Positions 11,595 to 24,375 are shown, numbered from the stretch's first letter. The stretch is DNA of 64,000 nt from Sipunculus nudus (GCA_026874595.1 CM049306.1:23981019-24045018); one strand, 5' to 3'. The notes: generated from the letters alone by a model not told the origin. Numbers and translations are program-made.

Positions 11595-12874
11595 AATCTT
11601 AGGTGCTTTGCACAGCACCTTTAAATGTGTATGAAAATATAATGATATGACTGGGCCGATGAATGGGGTATTTGTATTAGTGTCACTGTGTCTGTGTTTG
11701 TGTGTGTTGTAGTTATTTATTCTATCATCAAAGTAAACAGAACATTGACCATACATACCAGGTAACTTAGTTTATATCATTCTCCTTTTTGTTTTTATAT
11801 CAGGGGACATGTTTAGCTTCCATCTATTTGTAATCTCATTATGTCATTCCATATACAGGCCAAACATTTACACATTTTAGAAATATTATTATCACCAAGT
11901 GATCTGTTATAAACAATTGTATATATGTCGCTCTAAGAGATCTAGTAATGCACAACATCCCATAAAACTTTTATACAGTAATCTATTAATAAGGAGCAGT
12001 TTTTAATTTAACTTATTTAAATGAACAATTAAGGCTGACCAAAGGTAGAACTTCAAATATTAAGGTTCTTTCTACAGCAGTTTAATCATACGCCAACAGT
12101 GAAGAAATATTTTTGATGGACTTGTTTGTAAAAGCCATAAACCTGTCTTCCTAGATGATCCATAGTATTGAAACTTTGAATTATTTATTTAAAATGGAAT
12201 ATTACAAAATGCTATTTAATGGCAACTTATTCTGTGAAAGACATGTTCAGTGTGTCAAAAACTGCAACATCTTTTATTTATTGTTGTTTAATTAATATTT
12301 GACTACATTACCACGTGTCATGATCTTTGTATTATTGAGTCAGATTTGACTTAATATTATTACGATATCGATTAGTATTTCATAACTAAAGTACCATTAG
12401 TTGGTCAGTATGCTTGAAAAATGGTTTGTCTAGTGTTATCCTTGCTTGATTAATGAATCTGTTTTTACTGATAATGTGAATAATATGCAAGACAGAGTGT
12501 TCAGTGATTGTTCAAATGGTAAATCAGCTGAAATATGTTACATATTACAAGTAATATGTTCTTTTGGCTAATGAAAGGGAAAACAGAATGTCATGCACTT
12601 AAGTCTGGTAACACACACAGTTGATGTTTTCTCACAAACTTATTGGTACGTCAGTGATGTTCTCATTTATGATATGTTAATCAATGATACCCACATTCAC
12701 ACGTATACTCTGGCTAAGACCTGATCTCACCAGTCCTACATTCTCTAACAGATTGCACAAAACCTGGATCTCTGTCAGCCCATTCCACATACATGCCTTT
12801 TGGTCACATAACCATGTTTTGTATACATGTATATATAGATATAAAATACTTTATATATTCTGGATATATTATTA

Positions 12875-12880
12875 AATAAA
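12875..12880 (+). terminator. Distal polyadenylation signal, RGS12-like gene
   Basis: AATAAA sits in ATTAAATAAAATAC, followed by a GT-rich stretch (tctgtgtatttgtggtggtgtt) of the kind expected downstream of a cleavage site. Confidence 0.55.
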
Positions 12881-12961
12881 ATACTTTTGTATAAAGTCTG
12901 TGTATTTGTGGTGGTGTTTAAGTGGTGTAGCTCTGAGCTTTACATTATCTTTTTTTCAGGT

Positions 12962-13560
12962 TCAGATTATTTTAGTGTAATTTATTGATGGATTATTTAA
13001 GGGCCTTGTGTATAATATGTCCATTAGTTCTGGAACAATCCACAGTACAAAGAGAAATTGAAGAGAATTACTGAAAGTCATCTGAGCTATAGCAATCACT
13101 CTTTGTATGTCGTCCGGCAGTCCGTTAACAGGGCACAGATCGTAACTTCTGGATCTGGAATCTTCTAACTTGACATCCAGGGAGATCCATGAAAAATCTC
13201 CTTGGAAACCTGAAATTAAGTCTCTGTTACCCATATTCTCTAAGCTATGGGTCTTGTAAGTAACCCCAAGATTAATAAAAAATTTGATACAAAAGCTCAA
13301 TTATTTGAATAACTACTCCATTGATCACCATGATTCTTTGCATGAATATTGAACATGGAGTGATCCATCAGTTCTTGCCAACTAGTGGCGCCACCTGTAT
13401 TCTTTCCAATTTTTAAGATTTTTTTTCTCTATTTTTGATACCTTCAAAGAAACTGTCATCTGTGTAGAGGGCACAAATCTTAACCGCTGGACCTGGAATC
13501 TTCTAACTTATCATCTAAACAGGTCTTCATGGAAATCTGAAATTAGGTGTCTGTTTCCCA
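12962..13560 (-). repeat. Family B unit
   Basis: Reverse-complement relative of the blocks at 40.9-41.7 kb and 43.9-44.3 kb. It shares the 'gttaacagggcacagatcgt' segment, 'ggaatcttctaacttgacat', 'ccatgattctttgcatgaat' and the 'ctagtggcgccacctgtatt' segment. Confidence 0.7.
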
Positions 13561-13670
13561 TATCCTCCGAGCAGTTGGGCTCGTTAGTACCCCTGAGAAT
13601 GATTAAAAGTGCTATTCTGAAAGGGGGGATTAATTGTCTGGGGATGCTATGGCACCAAGAAATGCCTGGT
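13560..13670 (+). repeat. Family C end fragment
   Basis: The stretch 'ctattctgaaaggggggatt' followed by 'aattgtctggggatgctatg' matches the right end of the family C elements at about 19.93 and 58.6 kb. Confidence 0.65.
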
Positions 13671-14230
13671 TAAAAATGTGATACAAAAACTGCGTTCGTT
13701 TCCAGAGTACTCCTCTGAGACCCTTGGACCGATCTTTCTGAAACCCAACATAGTTATTTCCTCACCTATGTAGTTGTGCATAACAAAGACAGGTAGCACC
13801 ACATGCAATCCTTTCTGTTGGCTACGAATCTGGATGTCTTTCAGATAACGGCCCATATCACAGGAGCGGATCAATGTGTTGAGCTGAAATTTTGCATGTC
13901 CATTGATCTTTGATCTCTTCATCTCGTAATCGCGACTGGTGGTGCCACCTACAATACTTTTTGCGTAGAGTCTGTGTATTTGCCATCTGTTCGTCTTAGT
14001 GGTTATTCAATGTATTGGGTTGAAATTGTGCATGTTCATAGATCCTCGACACCTCCATCTCGTAAACAAGAGTGGGGCCATCTGCAGTTTTTTTGCATGG
14101 TGTCCATCAGTGAATGGGCTTTCGGTGAAAATTCGTCATATCTTAGAGTGGCTTATGGTATCGGTCTAAAATTTGGCATGTCTATCCATCATCGTAGCCC
14201 AGACAGGTGGGGCCATCTACCATCCATTTT
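13670..14230 (-). repeat. Family A units
   Basis: Diverged units with phrases shared with 24.6-25.7 kb and 39.6-40.9 kb in reverse orientation (for example 'gaaaattcgtcatatcttag', 'gtctaaaatttggcatgtct', 'caagagtggggccatctgca'). Confidence 0.6.
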
Positions 14231-14660
14231 TATGCCCCCGCCACAAAGTGGCCGGGGCATATAGTTTTACCCATGTCCGTCATTCCGAAATCAAACAGTT
14301 GTACGGACTTTTTTTTCGCAATGCAGATATTGGCCTGATATTTTGTGTGTGGGCAGATAATGACCAGTTACAGATCGAGTTCGCGTTTCGTCCCAGTTGA
14401 CCTACTTTTGACCATTTTACGGCTCCTTAACTTATAAAATTTTAGGAAAAATAGAAATTTTCATGACAAATACACATGTACAGACTTTTTTTTTTCGCAG
14501 TGCTGCAGATATTGGCCTGATTTTGGTATGTGGGCAGATATAGACCAGTTACAGATCGAGTTTGTGTTTCCTCCCGGTTGACCTACTTTTGATTTTTTTT
14601 TTTACAGCTCCTAAACATAGAAAATTTCAAGAACAATATAAATTTTCATGACACATGTAC

Positions 14661-15030
14661 AGCCGTTTTAGCCCTCAGCTCATAGGCTGATGGGCTATTG
14701 TCGTCACCCAAGCTGTCCATCTGTCCGTCCGTCTGTCTGTCCGTCTGGAGTCTGTCCATCCTGCATCTGTTAACTTTTACCTTGTGAGCGGGATATATAT
14801 ATCTCTAAAAGGATTCACTGTTGCAATTTTATTTTATCAGTGAATATGTATATCGATAAAATCTCGGTCAAGTTCGAAGATGGGTGACCTTGACCCATTT
14901 TTCCACATTTTAGAGCTGATTATACAAAAACACTCAAAAGCCTATATCTCAGGAACCATATGGTGGATTGTTATGAAACATGGTACATACCTCTCCAATT
15001 TAAATTTATAACTGATTATCAGCTTTTGCT
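14661..15030. repeat. Family E head: terminal hairpin plus GTCCGTCC microsatellite
   Basis: A hairpin at 14669-14697 pairs TAGCCCTCAGC with GCTGATGGGCTA. It is followed by a (GTCC/GTCT) microsatellite at about 14719-14752, then a body with 'ggtgaccttgaccca'. The same hairpin-plus-GTCC arrangement marks family H1, but the sequence differs. Confidence 0.6.
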
Positions 15031-15034
15031 AATA

Positions 15035-15420
15035 TCCTAGTTTCGCAATGCAGTGCTTACAGATACTGACCAAGCCAAAAGAAGTATACGCTCATCGAGC
15101 AGCTACAGGTTGCTGCGGTCAAGACCTCAGCCCTGTGCGCTCCTTAAGCATGTTCTCTGAGCCAACAGTCGCAGTGCCACGCCAAACCAAGCAGGGAGCC
15201 GTAGAGGGCGCCATCTTTCTCCTGGGTTGTTGTCCTTGTTAGAAAGCTACAGCACCCACAGCCACAAAGCCAGAAGCAGCCTGCATTCCCTCCACCGATC
15301 CCAGCAGCGGAGACCCAGCCATGCCATTCGAGAGCCGAACTCGATCCTTGTGAACGACCTTACTTCGAGACCCAAAGCCCTTTTACTTGCGATTTCGGTC
15401 ATTTGGACCGTTTAACCAGT
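15035..15420. repeat. GC-richer block inside the repeats, origin unknown
   Basis: This block has markedly higher GC than its surroundings. It holds two short + strand open frames that resemble no protein I know. It could be a captured gene fragment or a separate repeat. It contains GCCGTAGAGGGCGCC at 15198-15212, 13 of 15 positions of the CTCF consensus CCASYAGRKGGCRSY. Confidence 0.35.
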
Positions 15421-15839
15421 TTCCCGGTTATGCAAGTTTACAAGTTATTCCTCATCGGCAACAGATACTGGCCTAATGTTTGGTCTGTGGGCGTATAATG
15501 ACCACTTACAGATCACTTACAGATCAAGTTCGTGTTTCGTCCCAGTTTTTTGACCATATGACAGATCCTGAACATAGAAAATTTCATGAAAGACAGAAAT
15601 TTTTATGAAAAATGCACATGTATGGACTTTTTTTCACAATGCCTGCAGATACTGGCCTGATTTTAGGTGTGTTGCTTGATAATGACCCGTTACAGATCGT
15701 GTTTGCATTTTGCCCTTGTTGACCTACTTTTGACCATACGACACCTCCTGAACTTAAAAAATTTTACAAAATTTAACAGATGTTTCTAATTTGCCCCAGG
15801 CGGGGGCATTCGTGTCGTTCCAACACATCTAGTTGTACA

Positions 15840-16300
15840 ATAAATTGTTTTCCTTTTCTCAGGAGTAATTTGCAATATTTGCCTGAAATTGTGCATATTT
15901 ATAGATCTTGGACTCCCCCAATCGAGTACTCAAGACCGGTGGTGCCTTCTGCAATCGTTTTCCAGTGACATCCATCCATACATGTGCTTTGGGTGAAAAT
16001 TGCTCATATCTCAGGAGTGGTTCAAGTTATTGGTCTGTAATCTGGCATGTCAATCTGTCTTGGAGAATTTACTCGTAAACCGGACAGGTGGCGCCAAGTG
16101 TTTTTGTTGATTAAATTAATGCCCTTTTCTCAGAGTTTTAGTGGACTATATTCAGGAGTGGTATGACCACAGACGCTTGAATTGGTGTTAGTGTAGATTT
16201 TGGTTAAATTTGTTACATTTCCGGGTCATTTCCTTATAACTATTACTTAACTGACATTTTCCTAGCGTGTTGCGCACTATATGGTCCATCTCTTTATTAT
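15840..16300 (-). repeat. Family A unit
   Basis: Contains 'cctgaaattgtgcatattta', 'agatcttggactcccccaat' and 'ggacaggtggcgccaagtgt', matching A units at 19.5-19.8 kb. Confidence 0.6.
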
Positions 16301-16302
16301 TG

Positions 16303-17340
16303 TATCCCCAGACAAAGTCAGGATACTATGGTTTCACGAAGGTCCCGCCGCTGCCACTGCCGCAGAAAAATATTGTGAGCTGGATTACTCGAAAAATATT
16401 TCACTGATCTTTTTCAAACTTTACATTTGTATAGATATAGGTTAGAGGACGAAGCCTATTTAAAATGGGGTCATGACCTTTGCTAGGAGAGTGACCTTGA
16501 CCTTGAATAGGTCCATTTTTGCTGAAAATCACACAAATTCTTAAATATCTCGAGAAAGCTTGCATCGACTGGTCCAAAAATCAAGGTGACCGAAGATCTT
16601 GGATAGCCTTGTGAAACGCTGGAAACTGGTGGCGCCACCTATTATCCTTTTCTTATTTTTACGCCTTTTAATACCCCCATAATTGCCACTTGACAGTACT
16701 GTGAGCATTATAAGTCAAAAACTAAAGGACAGATTTCTTTCATATTATGAACATGTAGAGAGATGGGTTATAGGATCAGGTCTATTTAAATTTGGGTCAT
16801 GAGCTTTACCATGAGAGTGGCCTTGTCCTTTAATATTTCCATATTTTGTGAAAATCACACACCACTTATGATCTCCAGTGTTGATAGCCATATGGACTTC
16901 AAACGTGACTTATGTATGGCCCACCACTAAAGTAAGAACCCTGTAGGTTCTAGGGTCATGAGGTCAAAGCTCAAGGTCAATGGACATTTTTAAAGATATG
17001 GTGGATGCATTTTAAGCCAAACTTTTCATCCCAGAACTCCCAACTTGAACATATAGCTCTCTTGCCAATAGTGGATGATCCATATCAATTTTGGGGTCAC
17101 AAGGTCAGAGGTCAAGGCCACAGGAGCTTTCTGTCAAAATATTAGTTTCTGGAAAATAATTCCATTTGTTTATGTATGGATTTCAAACTTGACTTATATA
17201 TGTCCAATAAAAAAAGCAAGATCCCCATTGATTTTGGGATCACAAGGTCAAAGGTAAAGGTCACAGGAGCCACCTGTCCAAAAATACATTTTCTGTTGAT
17301 AACTCTTGGATTGATATATGGGTTTCAAACTTAACTAATA
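16303..17340 (+). repeat. Family C element, left part
   Basis: Starts with TATCCCCAGACAAAGTC, then a GCC-rich 'ggtcccgccgctgccactgc' section, as in the full copy at 56068. It continues with the 'gatcaca', 'aggtcaaaggt' body. It is broken off near 17340 by family A and H1 sequence. A matching right end with CTGGGGATACTATA lies at about 19840-19980, so the copy was probably split by later insertions. Confidence 0.75.
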
Positions 17341-17365
17341 TATGTCCATCCATCTTGGAAAGATT

Positions 17366-19249
17366 TTTAGCTCAGCTGACTATAAGTCATCTGAGCTATA
17401 GTCGTGGTCCATTGTCCGTCGTCCGTCCGTCTGTCCGTCCGTCCGTCCTTCCGTAGATGTGGCACGTTTTGAAACCGTAAGACCTAGGAATCCAAAATTC
17501 AGCATAATGTTAGATGTCCCCAAGATCTCCTACCAAGCCAAAACTGGGTCTTTGCGACTTTGTTCCTTTGAGAAATTAAGGAAAAACCTCAATTTTTTAT
17601 TAAAATCCTATTTTCACACTTCAGGACTGCCTAATATCAAAACCACTCATCTGTTTTTCCTCATATTTACCATAAATATTCTTCTATATAGTTCCTATGT
17701 ACATGCCAGAAATTAAGTCTGTTAAGTATAAATTCTTTAATATTTCGGCCCAAACATAATGGACTTTGTAAAAAATCAGGAAAAATATACACTCACTTAA
17801 CATGAAAAATTTTGAAACTAGAGTCTATTTTCCCAAGTATATAACTATGTTTAATTAAGATTCAATTGTTTACCCAAAATTAGATCTGAATTTTGTAAAT
17901 TTTTTAAGTAATTAGCAATAAAATCAGTACCTTAAATTTTGCCCAACTTTGACCATGGCACGTTTTTTTCCTGTAAGTACCATTGATTTAATTTTCACAG
18001 CATGTAAACATAAATATTTAATTTGTTTAAATCTGAAATTTGGAAATAAAAGCTTGAAAATTAAGCTAGTTATTGATTTTTTTCTTGAGGCTCTATTCTA
18101 GTCATTTGCTTTGATTACAGATTACAGACGCAGGGTCCCACTCCAGGTCACTGGAAGTCAGCTATGCCAGGGTTTTTGATTTGTTACAGTCACTGGGGGA
18201 GATCCCCTGCTGTGACAGGTGTACAGTTATTCTCATATCACCACCCGAATCCCCCCCCCCCCCCAACCCAACCCACCAAGTGTTATGCAGTATTGTTATT
18301 GTTTTCACTGTATCTCCTTAATTGTGATGCTGTTTACACTCTGATATGCAAAAACTTTCCTTGAAAAAGTAATTCAATGTGTAATCCAGAAGATGCAATG
18401 TTGTGTAATGTAGCATTTTAAAGAAATCATTTTTCTTTTAAATGATTTTACCAATCATAATGGAACTCATCAGTATGCTTAAATTATGATAAAATATGAA
18501 GCACATTATGGATAAATAAAGACACAATTAAAAATTGTGAAATCTAAATCAAGTATTTTTTTTTTTAGATATTTATTGTTTTGCAGATTTAAAAGATATA
18601 TTTTTGTGGTAAAAAATAAATAAACATTTGTATGCATGATGTATTGTTATATGACAAGATTGAGATTTATGATGATGCAATTGAGAATTATGAATCAACT
18701 TTTATATTCAGATATATATGTTATATTGAAAATGTATAGAAATATAAACTTAAATTAAAAAAATATTGATGTGATAAAAAAATGAGGATTTATTACAAAC
18801 ATTTGTTCATTATTTTCCTGCATCAGCAGAATTTGAGATCAGGCTTTGTTTGCCATGTTTTATGTTGTTAATTAGTTATATTTCAACTGTATACATTTCA
18901 TAAAAAAAAACATATTTAATAATATATATTATACAAAAAAAAAGATTCGATTGAACAATTGTGTAAACTACTGAAATGTCAACAATTAATCAAAAAGCCA
19001 ACTAATGATCATGGTTATTGTACAGATCATTTGTTCACAAACTGCTCACATGCTTCAGTTTCAACATTAGGAAACACATGGTCAGGGTTTGCAACAAATT
19101 CTTGCTCATCAATACAAACCAATCATATAAACCAACCATGGCCTTTATTACCTCTTCCTCTTACACTTTATCTCCATTTGATATTATTTTAGATTTTTAC
19201 CTTCAAGGTTAACGTCAGCTGAGCACAGTGACCCATAGGTCCCTTGTTC
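17366..19249 (-). mobile_element. Family H1 element, complete copy
   Basis: A copy of about 1.88 kb, inserted in family A sequence. On the + strand it opens with the hairpin AGCTCAGCTGACT-ata-AGTCATCTGAGCT (17369-17397) and a GTCC microsatellite. It closes with GCTGAGCACAGTGACCCATA and GGTCCCTTGT. A run of 14 C lies at 18251-18264, where other copies also carry homopolymers. It has no coding capacity. Read on the - strand it starts ACAAGGGACC and ends in the hairpin. I compare it to non-autonomous Helentron-like 'pearl' elements; that is inference. Confidence 0.8.
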
Positions 19250-19850
19250 ATAACCATATAGGTGGCGCCACCTACCTTCCCGTTTTTGTAGAATAAATTA
19301 ATACCCTTTTCTAAGGAGGAAATCGTGCATATCCATGGATCTTGAAATCGTTCTAGCGTGGAAACATCTGTACGTGTTCTTTGGGTGAAAATTGCTCATA
19401 TCTCCGGATTGGTTCATGGTATTGGTCTGAAATTTGGCATGCCATCCATCTTGGAAAGTTTTCTCTTAAACCAGAGGGTCACCTGTCTTCCAGTTTCAGT
19501 AAAATAAATTAATGCTCTTTTCTGACGAGTGATTTGCACTATTGGCCTGAAATTGTACATATCTATAGATCTTAGACTCCTCCATCTTGTACTCAAGACT
19601 AGTGGCGCCATCTGCTATCGTTTTGCCGTGGTGTCCATCTGTACATGTGCTTTTGGTGAAAATTGCTCATATCTCTGAAGTGCTTCAAGGTTTTTGTCTT
19701 AAATTTTGCATGTCTATCCATCTTGGAAAATTTACTTGAAAACCAGATAGGTGGCGCCACCTACCTTATTGTTTCTGTAAAATAAATTAATGCTCTTTTC
19801 TCAAAAGAGATTCAACATATTTGCCCCCATATTTGGTGAAAAATATTGTT
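19250..19850 (-). repeat. Family A units, continuation after the H1 insertion
   Basis: GGTGGCGCCACC is present near 19261-19272 and 19751-19762, with the usual flanks 'ccatcttggaaaattt' and 'gaaattgtacatatctatag'. Confidence 0.7.
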
Positions 19851-20154
19851 TCTCAAGTTAATAGATGGAAGAAACCATAGTCGCTGGCTAAGTGTCAGTA
19901 TATGCTGCTGAAGATAAGGGGGGGTACCTATTCTGAAAGGGGGGGGGGGGTTAATTGTCTGGGGATACTATAACGGGTATACTATATATACTAAACGATA
20001 GGAAACCCAGAAAAATAACAAATTTAACCGAAATCTACACTAATAGCAATTCAAGCGCCTGTGGTGTGACATACCACTCAATCCATCCCTCACTTCACCC
20101 ATACCACTCTTGACTTCGGCGGATACAGGTTGTCGCTTGTAGACCATCTGTTTT
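19850..20154 (+). repeat. Family C right end, then a family A terminus
   Basis: Contains 'agatggaagaaacca', 'aagtgtcagtatatgctgct', a 12-G run (19939-19950) and 'ttaattgtctggggatacta', as at 58.54-58.65 kb. Then 'cactcttgacttcggcggat' near 20105, the reverse of the A terminus at 24.53 kb. Confidence 0.65.
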
Positions 20155-20640
20155 CTAGTTAAAAAATGTGATACAAAAAAACTCCAGTATCTGAATAACT
20201 AAGGCACTAGCTGATGGCCATGATACTTTATATGCATATTGATCATGGGGTGGTTCGATCACCAGTTCCTGTAGACTGGTGGTGCCACAATTTTTAGACA
20301 TTTTTTCTCTATTTATGAGACTTTCAAATGAAGTGGTCATCTGTTAACACGACACAAACTGTAACCGCTAAACCTAGAATCTTCTAACTTGACATCCAGG
20401 GAGACTAATAAGAAATATCTAATAGACTAATAGGAAACCAGAAATGAGGTCTCTGCTACCCATATTCTCCGAACTATAGGGCTCGTAAGTACCCCCGAGA
20501 ATAATTAAAAAATTGATATAAAAGCTCCAGTATCTGAATAACTAATGCCTTGATATCCATGATTCTTTGGATACTTATTGATCATTGAGTGTTTCATCCC
20601 TGGCATAAATGACTTCCAGTGACCAGGAATGAGTTGCCTT
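20155..20640 (-). repeat. Family B unit
   Basis: Matches 12.96-13.5 kb and 40.9-41.7 kb ('aaccgctaaacctagaatct', 'tctaacttgacatccaggga', 'ctcgtaagtacccccgagaa'). Confidence 0.65.
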
Positions 20641-21359
20641 CATCTGGACTAAGCAAGTGACTACATCAGAGCATCAAGAAAAATTAAATAACTAGCCTAA
20701 TTTTCAAGCTTTCATTATCAAATTTCAGATTTAAACAAATAAAATATGTATGTTTACATGCTGTGAAAATTAAATCAACAGTACTCACAGAAAAAAAACG
20801 TGTTATGTTCAAAGTTTTGCAAAATTTAAGGTACAGATTTTATTTTTATGCTAATAACTTAAAAAATTTCAAAATTCAAATCTAATTTCGGGTAGACAAT
20901 TGAATCTTAATTAAACAAAGTTATATACTTGGAAAAAAAGTCTCTACCTTAAAAAAAAAATATTTATCCTGATTTTTAACAGAGTCCAATATGTTCAAGC
21001 CCGGCCATAACTTAAAGAAATTACACTTAATAGTCTTAATTTCTGGCATGTATTTAGGAAATATATAGGAGAATACTCCTGGTAAATATTAAGAATAACA
21101 GATAAGTGTTTTTTTTTATATTAGGCAGTCCTGAAGTGTGATAATAGATGTTTAATGGAAATTTCAGGTTTTCCTTGATATCTCAAAGAAACGAAGTCGC
21201 AGTGACCTAGTTTTCAGATTGGTAGGAGATCTTGGGGACATGCCGAATTTTGGATTCGTAGGTCTAACGGTTTCAAAACGTGCCAGTCTAACGGACGGAC
21301 GGACGACGGACATTGGACCACGACTATAGCTCAGATGACTTATAGTCAGCTGAGCTAAA
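20640..21359 (+). repeat. Family H1 element, truncated
   Basis: Reverse orientation relative to 17366-19249. It keeps the body, the GAC-rich tract (21290-21310) and the terminal hairpin AGCTCAGATGACT...AGTCAGCTGAGCT ending near 21356. The first roughly 1.1 kb is missing. Confidence 0.75.
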
Positions 21360-22604
21360 AACCTTTAAAAATCTCCTCCGAAACCGCCCAGCCAAATTAT
21401 TCAATATTTTACAGAAATAATCTCAGAAATTTTCTTTCTCAAGTTTGTTCAAATGGTTTCAGTTCGGTATTTTTTGGAGAGTTACAGAAAGCTGAACTTA
21501 GTCATTTGGCCAAAAAAGCATATTAAAATTACAGTCTCAGAAACAGCTGGAGCTATCGTCACCAAATTTTATGCAAATATTGGTCACATGAGTCATATTT
21601 GAAATTGGCGAATTGGTGGCGCCACCTGCATTGTTCTTTTTTTTTTTGTAAGGAGGTCATCAGTCATCAGTTTATTATTATTAACCAATAATTTCTCAGG
21701 AACAGCAGAAGCTAGCATCCCCAAATTTTATGCAAAAAAACAGTCATATGTGAAATGTTGTGGAATCGAGCTTTGAGTGGTGCCACCTGCATCATCTTAT
21801 ATTTTACGTGGGAAAAGCTAAAAAAACCTTTGAAAATCTTCTTCTCCGAAATCATACAGCCAAACTATTCAATATCACACAGAAATGATCCATTGTTCAA
21901 ATGGTTTGGGTTTGATGAATTTTGGCCCAGTTACAGAATTGGGAACTTAGTAATTTGGCCAAGTTAGCTTACTGACATAATAATCTCAGAAACGACAACA
22001 GCTAGCATCACCAAGTGTTGTATAAATGTTGGTCACATGACTCATATTGGAAATTGATATTTTTGTGGCACCCGCGACATCGACCGGTTTTTTTAAATTT
22101 TAGCCTCTTTACAAACTTTCAAGCTGAATGGTTTAATTTTTCACAAAAAAAGAATCCTAGGGTAGGGATCTCTAAGTTGTATAAGAATAGATAGGGTTCA
22201 TTTATTTTTGGTAGAGTCATAGAAAGCTGAAGTTGGTCTGGTAGCCATTAGTGAACCTATTTCAAACGGAGGGCTGCTATAGTCTTCTACTGCAAAACTC
22301 TTGTTTCAACTTCTGTAACATTGCACAAAAATTTGTGCTTGGATAGCCTTCGTTAAAGTTAACTAAAATGATTTTTTGGCAGAATTATCGGACCTTTAAC
22401 AGTGGAAGCTAGTAGATTTATTGTATTAACAAACTGAGCTCTTTGGGTATACAAGCTTTTTTTAGCAGAGCTGTACAGGCAACATAAATAATTAATGTCC
22501 ATATCAAGCATATGTAAGAAAATGATCTAGCATAGAAGCATTATACCTGATGTTTATCCCATTGCACAGGTTCGCATTAGGCCTGTAAGCCTTGTTTAAG
22601 GGTT
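21360..22604 (-). repeat. Family P element
   Basis: Reverse complement of the material at 34.3-35.4 kb. Repeated phrases are 'gtctcagaaacagctggagc', 'caccaaattttatgcaaata', 'ggtcacatgagtcatatttg' and 'ggtggcgccacctgcatt'. It ends near 22597 with 'cattaggcctgtaagccttg', found in reverse at 31220. Cores repeat at about 300-400 bp. Confidence 0.6.
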
Positions 22605-22740
22605 TCGACCAATTTTGCAGCCTGGACCCCCCCCCCTCCTTTGCTGGACCAAGGGACCTTTTTTAGGTTTTATCATTAGTCCTCCTGGGTTGGATCCCCC
22701 CCCTCTTTTTTTCCTAAATCCTCGATCCGCCCCTGCTAAT
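22605..22740 (-). repeat. Short GGGGCGGATC-type insertion
   Basis: On the - strand it starts AGCAGGGGCGGATCGAGGAT and carries two G runs. Similar GGGGCGGATCCAGGA-type short repeats are common in invertebrate genomes. The small open frame across it (RKKRGGGSNPGG) is an artefact of the G runs. Confidence 0.4.
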
Positions 22741-23282
22741 TCCAGTAATTTGTAATTGTTGATAATTTCTGTAACCACTGGTAACTGCACTGTGTACATG
22801 GTGATTGACACCATTGACTATATGGGACATGTGTATTATCATCAGTAGTAGGGCTGCAGCAGAAATGAAACACTTCTTGCGTCTGAGACACTGTAGTATC
22901 AAAATACCTTTGCTGTATGCCTTTTAACATAGGCTACCATCTTTTGAATATAATCTCTAGTAGGTGGCACCACAGGTCTTATACAACAGATAAGGCGATC
23001 CACACCCAATAATAGACTTGAAATTTCAAAGAGATCCTTCTGTAATTTGTTGTTTAATATCAATGATAGGGAATTAATTGAAACAAGAAGTAGAGCTACT
23101 GGTCCTCTGTAAAGATGAGGCTATTCTAGATCTTGTAGTAAATAAATCACACCTCCAGAGGTTTTGTATGATTTTTCAATTGTAATTCAGGTTCATGGTC
23201 ACTCATAAAAGATGCCATATTCCCAGTTTAAGTAAACCAAACTCGTATCAGAGTAAATACCAATTAAAAAAAGGTATTTTTT

Positions 23283-24375
23283 AGGTCAGCTGACTGTAAG
23301 TCAACGGAGGTATACTATAGGTAAGGTGCTATGTTCGTCGGGGCGTCCGTTAGCAGGGCACAAATCGTAACCACTGGAACTAAAAACTTCGAAGTGTTCA
23401 TCAAGGAAGGTCAGTCTCCAAAATCTCCATAGAAACTTGAAATTAGGTCAGTGTGATCTATATCCTTCAAGCTATGGGGCTTGTAAGTACCCCAGGACAA
23501 TTAATTATTTTATACAAAACCTCCAGAATCTTGATAATTAATGCATGGATTGCCATGAATCTTACCTTCAATATTAACCATGACTAGTTTTGTCAGTTGC
23601 CGAAAACTGGTGAAGCCACCTGTATCTTTCCTAAATTTTACGATTTTTTTCTGTTTTGAGACCATCAAATTACAGCAATTGTTAATTTCTCAGCTGTGGT
23701 TTCATCCAGTGTCCTTAAACCCGATGTCTATATTATTGATTGGTTTCTTCAGTTCCTGAAGACTGGTGGCGCCACCTGTATTTTTTTCTATTTTTGGTGC
23801 AATTATTCCTTCATTTTGAGACTGCCAAATGATATTGATACTCGTAACTGTGGTTTCATCTGTGTCCTGAAACCTTGTTTTGTTTATTAGGGCCCCATTT
23901 GAACAAGCCCTATATATATTAATCACCCTGTCGGTCCGTCTATTTGTCTTCCTGTATGTCCATCAAATTTGTTTTACTGATGAAAACTCCAGTTTGGATT
24001 GACATATGGTTTCCAAACCTGATATATATGGCCCATTTCTAACGCAATGACTCTACTGATTTTGGGATCATGAGGTCAAAGGACCCCTTCTTTTAAAAGA
24101 TTGTGGATGCATTATAAGCCAAACTTAAATCATAAACCTTCCATCTTCCACGTGGCGCACCTGCCTATAGGGGAAGGTCCCTTTTGATTTCGGGGTTACT
24201 AGGTCAAATGTCAAGTCACAGGGCCCGTCCATTCACAAATTAGTTTATGGATGATAACTCAAGTTTGGGTAGACAGGCTTGTTTTAAACTGATCACAGAA
24301 CTCTTATTTTGAAAAAGCTCATAAACCTATCCTTATAGACAAATTCAGCTGAGCGTCGAGAGCCATCGGTCCCTA
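23283..24375. repeat. Mixed family B and family C-like block
   Basis: Opens with TTAGGTCAGCTGACTGTAAG, a decayed hairpin. B-unit phrases follow ('agcagggcacaaatcgtaac', 'actggtggcgccacctgtat'). Then from about 23890 a segment with 'ggtttccaaacctga', 'tgaggtcaaagga' and 'gcattataagccaaact' resembles family C. It ends with 'cagctgagcgtcgagagcca'. Confidence 0.55.

Larger units (their letters stand above)
11498..12880 (+). other. RGS12-like 3' untranslated region
   Basis: This is AT-rich non-coding DNA after the stop. Overlapping AATAAA signals lie at 11585-11594 and another at 12875-12880, so short and long 3' ends are possible. Two TGTATATA octamers (11928-11935 and 12828-12835) match the Pumilio site UGUANAUA. 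Repeats begin just beyond 12960, which supports a gene end near 12.9 kb. Confidence 0.6.
14231..15840. repeat. Family D element with GC-rich terminal hairpin
   Basis: It begins with a hairpin: arm TATGCCCCCGCCAC (14231-14244), loop AAA, arm GTGGCCGGGGCATA (14248-14261), 13 of 14 paired. Inside are repeats with 'gatattggcctgat', 'gaccagttacagatcgagtt' and 'ttgacctacttttgacca' at about 14.33, 14.51, 15.47 and 15.65 kb. A related 'gccccaggcgggggcatt' lies near 15794. Other material is inserted between about 14660 and 15420. Confidence 0.65.
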
